A DNA stretch of 46,824 bases from Candidatus Cloacimonas sp. (GTDB lineage Bacteria; Cloacimonadota; Cloacimonadia; Cloacimonadales; Cloacimonadaceae), in the NCBI GenBank assembly GCA_039680785.1, contig JBDKSF010000014.1:1-46824 (forward strand), read 5' to 3'. The number at the start of each line of letters is the position of its first letter. The stretch's first letter is position 1. The notes under the pieces are model-generated. The model was given only the letters and a program-made list of their open reading frames with translations. It was not told where the DNA came from and searched no databases. Shown here piece after piece: positions 7,706 to 17,074 of this stretch. Position numbers and translations under genes: made by a program.

Positions 7706-10369
7706 TTATACTTTTTTGATGGCGATTACTTTGGCTCTATTTATCCCAAAATGCAGTTCCGGGGCATTTTGAGAGCCGGTTCCTTTGGCACTGCAAAGTT
7801 CGCGGATAAGTTTCTTTTGCTTATGGAAAGGTCTTTTAAGCGTTATTTCCACTCTCGTTCCAAAAGCAGGACTATTGGGAACTATGGCAAAATTTTTCAC
7901 TTGGCTTTCCAATTCAATATTTTCATTTTTCCAAACGGGCTTAACATAAAGAGCTTTATTTTTAGTAAGCGTCTTATTATGTAATATTTTAGCTCCAGTT
8001 CCGCTACCGGCAACAAGATCGGGCAAACCGTCGCGATCTAAATCTCCAGTGGCATTTCCCCAACCATTATAAACTCTGGCTCCAGCCAGCCAAGTAACAT
8101 CTTCAAAAGTTCCATCACCTTTATTATGATATAAATAGCTACGCTCGTTGTCGTAAACCGAAGTGATAAATAAATCCAAATAACCATCATTATCAGCGTC
8201 AAAAAAGAGAGGATCACTGTGCAATTCATCGTAAGTTATTCCTGCTTGTTTGGTTACATCGGTAAACAGCCAGTAGTAAATAGTGTCATTTTCCACTACT
8301 CTATAGGTTAATCCGTCATTTCTAAGCAGCATACTGATATCCGAAATATCGATATATCTGGGGTGAGCTAAATTAGCCACAAACAAATCCAAGTCGCCAT
8401 CATTGTCATAATCGCCCCAATCGGCTCCGATGCTATGTCCATAATAACCGTTTTTGTAAGTTCCAGCCAAGCCATAAAGTGCCGCTACATCTACAAAGAG
8501 AGTATCTTGCTGTTTCCAACAGAAGTTTCTATTTAAACGATAGTTGGTCACATAAATTTCCTGCTTGCCATCATTGTCAAAATCAGCGGGGGCTACTCCT
8601 CTTCCGGATAAACCCGGTTTATCAGTGTAATAGGGTTCCCGAAAGCCGTACTCATAGCTTTTATCATTAAAGTAGCCATTCTTGTTATCCCAAAAAATAT
8701 CAGGATAACCGCTTCTTTTTTGCCAAATTTCATAATTGGCTGCATAAAGCGAAGGGTAACCTGTTTGGTTATTATCAATCCAGGCGACGGCTTCGGTAGG
8801 ATAGGTATCATCAATGTCTCCGGCGCGATCATTGACATTAACAAAGCGAGTGTTATCCATATTTTTCATTAATTGGTCACCTTGACCATCGGAAGAATGG
8901 CTATAGGAAACAAAATCCAATAAGCCGTCTTTGTTAAAATCAGCAAAAATGCCTCCGCTGCCGTTCAAATCCTTACAGCCAGCACTATCCGTAACTTCTG
9001 TAAACTGCAATTTGCCTGCGTTTTTATATAGGTATTTACCATTAAAGAGAAGATCAATTAAACCGTCCGAATTATAGTCAGCTAAAGCAACTCGCGAGTA
9101 ACCTTTTCCAGCTAAATTGGCATTATCGCTGATATCTTCGAAGCAAATTCCTTTGTATCCGGCGATATTTTGCATCCATTTTAAGGGCTCTTCTTTAATC
9201 TTAAGTTCAGTTCGCAATCTATTCATAAAAGCCATTGACTCTTTATCATAACGGTTTCGGGGGGAGCCCAAAATCAAACATTGGGTAAAATGTTCCGCTG
9301 CTTTTTGTTTATCATTTTTTTTGCCGGAAAGAAGCAGAACTTTTGCCATCCAGAAATTTTGTTCTGCTTGCTCACCCCGATCGTTATGTGTAAAATGAAC
9401 TTGGGCGCTTAATTTAAGGAGGTCATCATATTGTTTTTGGCTGTTTTTGCTTAAAATCGGAGTTTCGGTTTCATCGCCAAAAAGACCAAAGGGCTTAATC
9501 AATTGGTAATATTGCAGTTTCACCTCTTGCTCCAAAACCCTTGCTTTCCAGTCATCAGCTGAATAAATATCGTATAAAAGTGTTTGTTCACTATCCGAAT
9601 ATGCGTTTGCCAGATATTTTGCGGAAAGCTGTAAAAGGTCTTCCTGCCCCGTAAAGTCCTTTCTAAAAGTGGGAGAAAGCAAAAATAGCGAAGTAATGTA
9701 AGCCGAGGTAGGATCTAAATTGGCAAGGGGGGGTAAAGCTTCAATCAGTCCTGTCCAATTTTTGCGGTTGGCAAGATTGTATAGTTTATAGTATAAAGCA
9801 ATCGAACGATATTGAGAATGAGGATATTTGGTTTCAAATTCTTGCAGTTTTTGAAGGGCGAGAGAATCACTGCGTTCAATACTGATTTCATCAATCAAAT
9901 CCTTTGCCATTGCTTCAATTATCGTGTTATACTTTTCAGTGGTGGCAATTTTGTCATATAGTTCAGCTTCAGTGCATCTTTTGGTATAATACAGCCAAAC
10001 ATAATGATCCAGAGAGTCAGTTAATGCCTGGGTGATAGAATTCAGGTCAGTATAAAACTGTAATGAATCCACTTCGCTGCTTTCACATAAAAAAAGCCAC
10101 TGTAAAGCATCTTCCAGAGATTTATAATCTCTTGCCAAGCGTTTATGACATTGTTTGGCAATATCTTGTAAATATGCTCTATGGGCATAATAGAGCACCG
10201 TCTTGAGGTCTTCTTCATTACCTTTGGCAATTTTGGACTGAATGGTTTCATAGCTTTTGGCAAGAACCTGAAACTGTTCCTTATCACATAAAAAACGAAT
10301 CTCTTCATTAGTTATGGCAAAACAACTTAGCGAAACGGTCAAGAGTATGAATAGAGATATATATTTCAT
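7706..10369 (-). CDS. Secreted FG-GAP/VCBS repeat protein with C-terminal ASPIC/UnbV-like domain
   Basis: The 887-residue protein begins with a signal peptide (1-18, ending SCFA) and is probably exported. Residues 20-400 look helical and may be TPR-like. From about 425 it becomes a beta-propeller-type FG-GAP region with six calcium-loop motifs: DYNSDG 431, DFNKDG 477, DFDNDG 596, DYDNDG 653, DADNDG 724 and DLDRDG 776. The C-terminus (about 820-887) has FGTRVEI and the SQNAPELHFGI stretch typical of ASPIC/UnbV domains. Such proteins bind calcium and act in surface adhesion or as extracellular scaffolds; the exact role is unknown. It overlaps hslO by 4 nt (ATGA) and precedes the guaD-like gene by 3 nt. 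Confidence 0.88.
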   Translation of the reverse strand: MKYISLFILLTVSLSCFAITNEEIRFLCDKEQFQVLAKSYETIQSKIAKGNEEDLKTVLYYAHRAYLQDIAKQCHKRLARDYKSLEDALQWLFLCESSEVDSLQFYTDLNSITQALTDSLDHYVWLYYTKRCTEAELYDKIATTEKYNTIIEAMAKDLIDEISIERSDSLALQKLQEFETKYPHSQYRSIALYYKLYNLANRKNWTGLIEALPPLANLDPTSAYITSLFLLSPTFRKDFTGQEDLLQLSAKYLANAYSDSEQTLLYDIYSADDWKARVLEQEVKLQYYQLIKPFGLFGDETETPILSKNSQKQYDDLLKLSAQVHFTHNDRGEQAEQNFWMAKVLLLSGKKNDKQKAAEHFTQCLILGSPRNRYDKESMAFMNRLRTELKIKEEPLKWMQNIAGYKGICFEDISDNANLAGKGYSRVALADYNSDGLIDLLFNGKYLYKNAGKLQFTEVTDSAGCKDLNGSGGIFADFNKDGLLDFVSYSHSSDGQGDQLMKNMDNTRFVNVNDRAGDIDDTYPTEAVAWIDNNQTGYPSLYAANYEIWQKRSGYPDIFWDNKNGYFNDKSYEYGFREPYYTDKPGLSGRGVAPADFDNDGKQEIYVTNYRLNRNFCWKQQDTLFVDVAALYGLAGTYKNGYYGHSIGADWGDYDNDGDLDLFVANLAHPRYIDISDISMLLRNDGLTYRVVENDTIYYWLFTDVTKQAGITYDELHSDPLFFDADNDGYLDLFITSVYDNERSYLYHNKGDGTFEDVTWLAGARVYNGWGNATGDLDRDGLPDLVAGSGTGAKILHNKTLTKNKALYVKPVWKNENIELESQVKNFAIVPNSPAFGTRVEITLKRPFHKQKKLIRELCSAKGTGSQNAPELHFGINRAKVIAIKKV

Positions 10370-11247
10370 TTTTTCCCCTCTAATTGGGCAATTAATTGTT
10401 GAATGTCTTCAGCGCTGAAATTATAGTTCTTATTACAATAAAGACATACGGGCTGGATGCCTTCCTGCAAGGTCTGCAGTTCCTCTTTTCCCAAAAGTAA
10501 CAAGGCCTTGCTGAAAAGTTCATAGCTGCAATTGCAATGGTAGGCAATTTCTTTTTCTTCGTTTATTTGCCACTTTAACCCTTTAAATACAAAACGATCA
10601 AGAATATCATTCAGAGTGAGACCCATATCCATTAAATCACTGATATTGGGAGTTCTATCCAAATTTTCTTTAATTTTATCCGCTATTTTTACATCGGCAA
10701 AAGGCATCTGCTGAATGATAAAGCCCCCGGAAGCACGCACTTTTGCCTCTTTATCAATTAACACACCTAAATTTACAGCAGTGGGTATCTGTTCTGATTG
10801 TTGATAATAGTAGGCAAGGTCTTCGGCAATTTCTCCGGTAATTAGCTCCGTAGTGCTTAAATATGATCTGGCTCCTTTTGTGTCTCTGCTAATGGTTAAA
10901 GTCCCTTTTCCGAGTGCTTTGCCGACCAGAAAATTATCTTCTTTGTGGTCATAAAAGAGGTGCGGATTTTTTACATACCCTCTTAAATAACCATTTTGCG
11001 TGCAAATAACGATTGCTCCTTCCATATCTCCCAGGGAATCAATCCGAAGAGTAACTTCGCTATCCTCTTCTTTTAAATCCCATGAGAGCATTGCCGAGGC
11101 AGAAATCATTCTGCCTAAAAGTAATGTGGATAAAGGAGAAAGATCATTTAAATCACGCGCCGTTTGAACACAATTAGGGCTTTGCACGGCAAAAAACCTA
11201 AAACTATCGTTGTGAGCAGTGCCACGCAAAATAAAATCCTTATTCAT
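10366..11247 (-). CDS. hslO: Hsp33 redox-regulated molecular chaperone
   Basis: Hsp33 is a cytoplasmic holdase that is activated when its zinc-bound cysteines are oxidised. The 293-residue product has normal length. It starts with the family-type DFILRGTAHNDSFRFFAVQS and has SGGFIIQQMP at 173-182. The C-terminal redox switch is present: Cys238-x-Cys240 (CNC) and Cys268-x2-Cys271 (CLYC). It overlaps the SpoIID-like gene upstream by 8 nt and the FG-GAP gene downstream by 4 nt. An oxidative-stress chaperone fits an anaerobe that meets oxygen occasionally, which is an inference. Confidence 0.96.
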   Translation of the reverse strand: MNKDFILRGTAHNDSFRFFAVQSPNCVQTARDLNDLSPLSTLLLGRMISASAMLSWDLKEEDSEVTLRIDSLGDMEGAIVICTQNGYLRGYVKNPHLFYDHKEDNFLVGKALGKGTLTISRDTKGARSYLSTTELITGEIAEDLAYYYQQSEQIPTAVNLGVLIDKEAKVRASGGFIIQQMPFADVKIADKIKENLDRTPNISDLMDMGLTLNDILDRFVFKGLKWQINEEKEIAYHCNCSYELFSKALLLLGKEELQTLQEGIQPVCLYCNKNYNFSAEDIQQLIAQLEGKK

Positions 11248-12733
11248 TTAGCCAGTCCTTATTTAGGGTTGTTCCGGGGTAGTAGAACTGCAAAATTTCT
11301 TCGTAATTAAAACCTTCCCTGGCTTTTCTTAAAGCTCCCACTTGACACATTCCAACTCCATGTCCTGCTCCTCTGCCTTTTAAGTTCAGTTCTTTATGAG
11401 GATAAATAGTTACGATTCCATCTTCGGTGGCATAAGAACCCTCAATATAAAAGAAAGAAGATAACAAATTTCCGAAAATTTGACGGATTTGATATTCATT
11501 ATTTAGGGTAACCGTCTCGCTGCCAATAAGTTTTAGCTCTGTTATTCGTCCCGAATTTCCCCTTTTGATAATCTCAATTTTATCAATGTCATTTAGTCCT
11601 GCATTATCGGCTAATTGTTTAAGAGATATTGATTTATGCCAAGAGAGTGCCCCCTTTTCCCAAGTAGTCATATTTTCCGTGGGGAGCTTTTCGTTTATCC
11701 ATTCGCGGGCTTCGGATTCTTTAGTAAGATCATAATTTTCAGCATTATCAATACATATTATGCCATTCAAATGCTCAACCGGTTTTCCTTTCCAAATAAT
11801 ACTGGAGGCATCTGTTTTTCCTCCACAGCAACTGTGATAAGTAGCTTCGGCAAGATTTCCGTTTAAACACAAGACCTCGTAAGCACACTCAGATATTGCC
11901 TTCCAAATTTGTTCATTCTGCAAATATTTACCTTTATAAACTTGGCAGTGAGTTGAATTGCACAGATCATACCCATCCGTTTTATGTTTGTTATTTAACA
12001 GTAAACTAAGTGCATGAGTTCTGGCAGCAACCGTTTGTGCTTTAAGCGCTTCGAAGGGTGCATTGTCACCAATTTCATTGGGAACAACTCCCGCAAGATA
12101 TTGTTCCAAAGGGAGAAACTGATTTAAAACAATCTGCCTTTTCACGGTTTTCAAAATAAAATCCCCACTATAGCCAAAACCATCTTCATTAAAGCATAGA
12201 TCATTTTCCGAATGTATTTTTAAGGGCGTTTCCATATAATAAATGTTACCCTTTGCATCCTGAATTTGCACCGTGGAATTAAGCAGCGGCATTTCTCTGA
12301 TATATTGAGTGGGGATATTATGTAGAAGAGCATATTGTTGTGCTTCTTCTTCCGTATTAAAGTTTTCCGGCAGAAAATGTTGCAATTCTTTTTTCTTTAT
12401 TAATCTTCCCTCTTCCCAAACAAAAATGTCCTTTACAACGGCATTTTTTTCTTCTTCTGGTGAAAAAGTAGTATCTAAATAATTTAGAATAGCGTAACGA
12501 ACCGTTTTGGTAGGATTTACTATGGAAATATAGATATCGGAATTAAAACTGCGAGATATGAGCCCTTCATTTTCAGAAACAATTATGGGTGTAGTAACTT
12601 TCGGAAAACTGATATTTAATGAAGGAGAAATAACCAGATTGATTTCCAGATATAATTCTCCGTCCAAAACTTGAGCTCCTGCAAGCAAAGAACCGCAAAG
12701 CAAAAGTAATAAGAGCAGAGAGAGAGTTCTCAT
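11240..12733 (-). CDS. SpoIID/LytB-domain protein (probable peptidoglycan-acting envelope protein)
   Basis: The 497-residue protein has a signal peptide (about 1-20) and an N-terminal region of about 180 residues with no recognised domain. A SpoIID/LytB domain follows, with QYLAGVVPNEIG near 206, APFEALKAQTVAARTHAL near 221, the YHSCCGGKT segment near 297 and the C-terminal GRGAGHGVGMCQVGA near 453. SpoIID of Bacillus is a lytic transglycosylase acting on denuded glycan during engulfment, and family members in non-sporulating bacteria act in wall remodelling or division. Nothing here suggests sporulation. It lies 12 nt after metG and overlaps hslO by 8 nt. Confidence 0.9.
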   Translation of the reverse strand: MRTLSLLLLLLLCGSLLAGAQVLDGELYLEINLVISPSLNISFPKVTTPIIVSENEGLISRSFNSDIYISIVNPTKTVRYAILNYLDTTFSPEEEKNAVVKDIFVWEEGRLIKKKELQHFLPENFNTEEEAQQYALLHNIPTQYIREMPLLNSTVQIQDAKGNIYYMETPLKIHSENDLCFNEDGFGYSGDFILKTVKRQIVLNQFLPLEQYLAGVVPNEIGDNAPFEALKAQTVAARTHALSLLLNNKHKTDGYDLCNSTHCQVYKGKYLQNEQIWKAISECAYEVLCLNGNLAEATYHSCCGGKTDASSIIWKGKPVEHLNGIICIDNAENYDLTKESEAREWINEKLPTENMTTWEKGALSWHKSISLKQLADNAGLNDIDKIEIIKRGNSGRITELKLIGSETVTLNNEYQIRQIFGNLLSSFFYIEGSYATEDGIVTIYPHKELNLKGRGAGHGVGMCQVGALRKAREGFNYEEILQFYYPGTTLNKDWLNE

Positions 12734-12745
12734 AATTTTTTTATT

Positions 12746-14836
12746 TTATTGCACAACCGAACCGGGAATTCCTTCTCCGTCAGGTAAAAGAACTAATAAT
12801 TTGCCGTTGGCATTGGCAGCCAAAATCATACCTTGGGAGTTTACACCCTTTATTTTCCGGGGTTGTAGATTTGCCAACATCAGCACTGTTTTTCCGATGA
12901 TATCTTCCGGCGCATAATCAACTGCGATTCCGGCAATTAGTTCCCTTTGTTCCGTCCCTAAATCCACTTGCAATTTTAAGAGTTTATCGGTGGCGGGAAC
13001 TTTTTCCGCCGCTAAAACTTTCGCTAAACGCAAGTCCAGTTTGGCAAAGTCATCATAGCTGATTAATTCTTTAAGAGGAGCAATTTCACTTTTAGCCACT
13101 TCTGCCTTTTTTTCTACAGAATTGGTATTTGGCAGGCAATTTGGAGTTGCCGATTTCTCATTGTCAGTGGTAGCGGACTTATTTTGGGAATGTAATTTGG
13201 TCATTTGCGCCTCAATTTCTGAATCTTCAATTTTTCTAAAAAGGGGCTGAACCTCATTTAACTTAATATCTGCCAGCAAATTATAGGCATCTGCAAAACC
13301 GAATTTAGCGTTCAAACCCATCATTTGTCTAAGTTTTTGCATAGATTTGGGCAGAATCGGAGAAAAAGCCACGGATATTTTTGCCAGCAAATTGGCGCAA
13401 ATATAGAGTGTTTCCATAACTGATTGTTTATCTTCTTTCAGCATTGCCCAGGGTTTATTTTCGTCAAAATAGCGGTTGCCAAGGCGGGCTATATCCATTA
13501 TCAGGCGCGTGTTTTTCTTCACTTGATAGTCCTGATAACTTTCTTCAATTTCTTTTAAAATGGCATCTGCTTCGTCAATTACCACTTTAGCCGATTCACT
13601 TAACGCACAAGCAGTTATTTTTCCTGCAAAGTTCTTATTGGCAAAGGCAAAAACTCTATTAGCCAGATTGCCCAGCGTATTATTCAGATCTGTATTTATC
13701 TTATTTTGAAAGTCCTTAAAATTAAAATCGGAATCCTGTCTTTCGGGAGCGTTCACTGCCAGATAATAGCGCAAAAATTCACCCTCAAAGTCCTGCAGAA
13801 ATTCGTCCACCCAAATAGCCCAATTTCTACTGGTAGATATTTTTTCGCCTTCCAGATTCATAAATTCGTTGGCAGGAATGTCATAAGGAAGGCAATATTT
13901 CGTATCTTGTCCCATCAGCATTGCAGGCCATATTAGAGAATGGAAAATAATGTTATCCTTTCCAATAAAATGAATTAGCCGTGTTTCTGGGTTCAGCCAA
14001 TATTCCTTCCATTTATCCGGCTGACCGATTTTTTCCGCCCATTCTATTGTGGATGAAATATAACCGATCGGAGCATCGAACCAAACATACAAGACCTTGC
14101 CTTTTGCTTCGGGAAGAGGAACGGGAACTCCCCACATTAAATCTCGCGTAATGGAGCGTTCAATTAAACCCTGCTCCAGCAAACCCAGAATAAAGTTTCG
14201 CACATTTTCTTTCCAGTAATCTTTTGTGGCAAGCCATAACCTCAGCTGCTCCCGAAATTTATCCAATTGTATAAACCAGTGTTGGGTCTCTTTAATCACT
14301 GGCGTGGAGCCACAAATCTTGCATTTGGGTTCCTGCAAAGTAGTTGTTTCATAAATTTGGCCACATTTATCACATTGATCACCTCTGGCATTACTGGCAC
14401 CGCAACGAGGACAAATTCCTTCCACATATCTATCCGGTAGAAAGCGTTTATCATTTTCACAATAGAATTGCAGCGTGTTTTTGGGCTTGATATAGCCATT
14501 TTTGTGTAGTTGTAAAAAGAAGTCCGCGGCAAGTTTATAGTGAGGTGGACGGGCAGTGCCGCTAAAATTGTCAAATTCAATTCCAGTTCCGTCAAATGCC
14601 TCTTTAATACTTTGATGATAACGAGTTACCACATCCTGTGGCGTAATTCCTTCTTTATCAGCAGTTATGGAAATCGGAGTGCCATGTTCATCCGTTCCAC
14701 AGATATAAATGACATCCTCACCTTCCAAACGCAAAAAGCGAACAAAAATATCTGCTGGCAAATAAGCTCCGGCTAAATGTCCGATATGCAATTTTCCATT
14801 GGCGTAGGGTAAAGCGCTGGTAACTATATATTTCAT
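12746..14836 (-). CDS. metG: Methionyl-tRNA synthetase with C-terminal tRNA-binding domain
   Basis: MetG charges tRNA-Met with methionine. I place the start at the ATG at 14836 (protein MKYIVTSALPYANGKLHIGH), because the longer frame adds 17 unlike residues inside lysC while this ATG overlaps the lysC stop as ATGA. The product is 696 residues. The HIGH motif is at 17-20. A zinc-ribbon insertion has four CxxC knuckles (CPRC, CDKC, CKIC and a further Cys pair nearby), and the KMSKS loop appears as KISTS. After a low-complexity Ser/Thr/Asn/Lys linker the C-terminus carries a Trbp111/EMAP-II-like OB fold (DLRLAKVLAAEKVPATDKLL). This is the full dimeric type. Confidence 0.97.
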   Translation of the reverse strand: MKYIVTSALPYANGKLHIGHLAGAYLPADIFVRFLRLEGEDVIYICGTDEHGTPISITADKEGITPQDVVTRYHQSIKEAFDGTGIEFDNFSGTARPPHYKLAADFFLQLHKNGYIKPKNTLQFYCENDKRFLPDRYVEGICPRCGASNARGDQCDKCGQIYETTTLQEPKCKICGSTPVIKETQHWFIQLDKFREQLRLWLATKDYWKENVRNFILGLLEQGLIERSITRDLMWGVPVPLPEAKGKVLYVWFDAPIGYISSTIEWAEKIGQPDKWKEYWLNPETRLIHFIGKDNIIFHSLIWPAMLMGQDTKYCLPYDIPANEFMNLEGEKISTSRNWAIWVDEFLQDFEGEFLRYYLAVNAPERQDSDFNFKDFQNKINTDLNNTLGNLANRVFAFANKNFAGKITACALSESAKVVIDEADAILKEIEESYQDYQVKKNTRLIMDIARLGNRYFDENKPWAMLKEDKQSVMETLYICANLLAKISVAFSPILPKSMQKLRQMMGLNAKFGFADAYNLLADIKLNEVQPLFRKIEDSEIEAQMTKLHSQNKSATTDNEKSATPNCLPNTNSVEKKAEVAKSEIAPLKELISYDDFAKLDLRLAKVLAAEKVPATDKLLKLQVDLGTEQRELIAGIAVDYAPEDIIGKTVLMLANLQPRKIKGVNSQGMILAANANGKLLVLLPDGEGIPGSVVQ

Positions 14837-16014
14837 TGTTTGTCCTCGATATAAATTTTGTGCAGGGTTTTTACCGCTGCAGAACAATTTTCTTCCGGTA
14901 ATAGAAGTTCTATGCTTTGTTCATTGTTAAAACTGCGTAATATATTGAATTCCTTGCTGTTATCCATTACGGATGACCAAAAAGCAGGATCGTGTCCTAC
15001 ACCTAAACCGACGAGATTTACAAAGGCAAAATCGCCTTCTTTTTTGACTGGCTTAATGTTTTGTTCTTGTAGAAAATAGTCAATTTCTGTTATGTATTTG
15101 CTTTCTATGAAAAGCTCCACTAAGCCCTCGTTCATAAAACTCTTATATATTTCATAATTCCAATTAGTTAAGGTGTTTAACACTTGGCTGTTGAGCGGTA
15201 AAGTGTAGCGCGTTAAATTCTCTTTATGAGCAATGGCAATTACCTTTCTTTCTTCCATTTGTTCTTCCTCATTTTTTCCTGTTTTGTTATCGGTTATCAG
15301 TGAGCCCGGGGCAAATGTAAAAGAGGATTTTATCTCCACTTCCACACCATATTTAAGAGCATATTCCACAGCCCGGGGATGTAATACCTTAGAGCCATTG
15401 TAACATAGGGTTAGCATCAGTTGTGGGCTTATTTGTTTAAGCAATTTTGGCTGTGTCACAAGTTTCGGATCAGCGGAAAAAATCCCATCCACATCTGTGT
15501 AAATTTCACATTTATTTGCCTTTAAATAGCACGCTAAGGCAACTGCAGATGTATCAGAACCACCTCTGCCCAAAGTAGTTATTTCTTTGCTAATGCTAAC
15601 ACCCTGAAAACCTGCCACAATAACAACTTTGCCTTTTTCCAGTTCTTCCTGGATGCGAAAAGCATTTACTTTCAGAATCCGAGCATTGCCATGCTTTTCA
15701 TCTGTGATAATACCACTTTGAGAACCGGTAAAAGAAATGGAAGGAATTCCTTCTTCCATCAAAGCTAAAGACAATAAACTCATACTTATCCGTTCACCTG
15801 CCGTCAATAACATATCCAATTCCCGCCGAGAAGGATGTTGGGAAATTCCATAAGCAAGAGCAAAAAGTTCGTCTGTTGTTTTAGCCATTGCCGAAACAAC
15901 TAATACCAGACCCTCTCCCTTGTGATATTCACCGGAAAGTTTATGAGCTATGTTGCGGATTAAATCAATGTTAGCAACTGAAGTTCCGCCGAATTTCTTT
16001 ACTATTATTGCCAT
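14833..16014 (-). CDS. lysC: Aspartate kinase
   Basis: Aspartokinase phosphorylates aspartate, the first step toward lysine, methionine, threonine and diaminopimelate. The 393-residue protein begins MAIIVKKFGGTSVAN, with the KFGGTS nucleotide-binding motif at 7-12. GRGGSDTSAVALA near 150 and IYTDVDGIFSADPKLV near 172 are diagnostic. The C-terminal ACT region (about 240-393) is present, so feedback control by an end product is expected. It stands alone rather than fused to homoserine dehydrogenase. It is the first gene of the six-gene minus-strand run; upstream on that strand, a TTGACA lies within the 50 nt before the start, but no convincing -10 partner is seen. Confidence 0.95.
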   Translation of the reverse strand: MAIIVKKFGGTSVANIDLIRNIAHKLSGEYHKGEGLVLVVSAMAKTTDELFALAYGISQHPSRRELDMLLTAGERISMSLLSLALMEEGIPSISFTGSQSGIITDEKHGNARILKVNAFRIQEELEKGKVVIVAGFQGVSISKEITTLGRGGSDTSAVALACYLKANKCEIYTDVDGIFSADPKLVTQPKLLKQISPQLMLTLCYNGSKVLHPRAVEYALKYGVEVEIKSSFTFAPGSLITDNKTGKNEEEQMEERKVIAIAHKENLTRYTLPLNSQVLNTLTNWNYEIYKSFMNEGLVELFIESKYITEIDYFLQEQNIKPVKKEGDFAFVNLVGLGVGHDPAFWSSVMDNSKEFNILRSFNNEQSIELLLPEENCSAAVKTLHKIYIEDKQ

Positions 16015-16284
16015 ATCTTTCTTTTTTGCAGATTTATCATCTTTGTCAAGAAAAAAAGGTTTTTTGAGTGGATAACGCCGTAAATAAAGGTTTTGAGGGT
16101 GAAGAATATTTTTTTCCCCGATTCCGGTGAACTCTTTGATAAAGGACGAATTTTCTAACCTATTCTTTGAATTTGCATTATCTTGGCTAACCTTTTGCTA
16201 TCCTATAGGTTAAATTACCAAAATAATTTTCTCTAAGGCATAATAATGATAAAACCATATTATCTCTTATTTCTGGAAGTTTAT

Positions 16285-16351
16285 TACTTCTTTATCATAC
16301 CTCAATCAAGCGTTAATAATTAAGGAGTGATTAAGGGATGATAAAGAAGTG
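16285..16351. repeat. Mirrored array of six 11-nt units in a 391-bp intergenic region
   Basis: Three 11-nt units run TACTTCTTTAT, CATACCTCAAT, CAAGCGTTAAT (16285-16317). After one base, three more run ATTAAGGAGTG, ATTAAGGGATG, ATAAAGAAGTG (16319-16351). The right units resemble the reverse complements of the left units, and the outermost 13 nt on each side pair perfectly (ACTTCTTTATCAT with ATGATAAAGAAGT). It sits between the divergent lysC and 147-aa genes, ending 54 nt before the latter. The rest of the intergenic region (16015-16284) is AT-rich with nothing else assignable. Confidence 0.75.
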
Positions 16352-16405
16352 ATTGACAGTTTCAAGCAAGGAAATATCTTGGCATCAAAATATAGGGAGG
16401 TTACA

Positions 16406-16849
16406 ATGAAAGTAACTGTAAAAGATGGAATAAAGGGATTTTCAGGCAAACTGGATGGTGCGATATATTATTATCATCCCCGCTTGAAAAGGACTTTAAT
16501 GCGGAGAGCTCCTCAAATGCCCATCCAGGAAAAAAACCTGGAATATGCTGCCATAGCCAAACAAATTAAAGATATTAACCCTTCGGAAGCGTATCGTAAC
16601 GATTTTAAAAATTTCCTGAACCTTTTGAGGGATAAGGATGATAGCGTGCGAGTGCCCTCTTGGTATTCCCTTTTTGTGAAAATGTTGTGGGCAATGCAAG
16701 CCAAATATCCCGAACAAGTGAACCTGAAAACTATTACTAAAGAGCAAATTCTGGAACAACAGTTACCCTGCCTTTCGGTAAAAACAGCGGTGGAAGACGG
16801 CTTGCTAACGAAAGTTCCTGGTTATCAATATCTAAACAAAGAGATTTGA
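16406..16849 (+). CDS. Uncharacterised 147-residue protein
   Basis: I do not recognise this protein. The frame is open from 16349, but the ATG at 16406 is chosen because AGGGAGG lies 6 nt upstream and the protein then starts naturally as MKVTVKDGIKGFSGKLDG. It is soluble-looking and basic at the N-terminus. A Gly/Tyr-rich start (SGKLDGAIYYYHPRLKRTLMR) is followed by a helical middle and a Trp/Phe-rich patch (SWYSLFVKMLWAMQ, about 94-107). The end may be a small helical domain (LKTITKEQILEQQLPCLSVK). There is no signal peptide or membrane segment. It is a single gene with the 11-nt array upstream. It may be a lineage-restricted family; I cannot propose a function. Confidence 0.8.
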   Translation: MKVTVKDGIKGFSGKLDGAIYYYHPRLKRTLMRRAPQMPIQEKNLEYAAIAKQIKDINPSEAYRNDFKNFLNLLRDKDDSVRVPSWYSLFVKMLWAMQAKYPEQVNLKTITKEQILEQQLPCLSVKTAVEDGLLTKVPGYQYLNKEI

Positions 16850-17015
16850 TCCAATTCTTTCATATCTTGCTTCCTTAAAAAAAGGTTTAGAAAGTAGAGC
16901 GGGTTCACAATGTTCAATTTGATGTATTAAGTTGAACGAAACAGTTAATGTAATGATTCCATAAGCGTTTTGGATAACAGATAGAGTGGTTTGAGTGATG
17001 TTAATAAATTATCAC

Positions 17016-17069
17016 TTGCCAAAATCATAAGCTTGATTATATTAACTTATAGTTAATGAGATAAGGAGG
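17016..17069 (+). promoter_or_regulatory. Promoter with palindromic operator and strong RBS before the XRE/ImmA-IrrE gene
   Basis: A candidate -35 TTGCCA (17016-17021) is followed after 16 nt by TATATT (17038-17043). A perfect dyad ATTAACT-TAT-AGTTAAT (17041-17057) overlaps the -10 and the expected transcription start. The Shine-Dalgarno AAGGAGG (17063-17069) lies 5 nt before the ATG at 17075. A dyad over the -10 of an XRE gene is what an autorepressor would bind. The boxes are eye-called. Confidence 0.55.
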
Positions 17070-17074
17070 TAATA

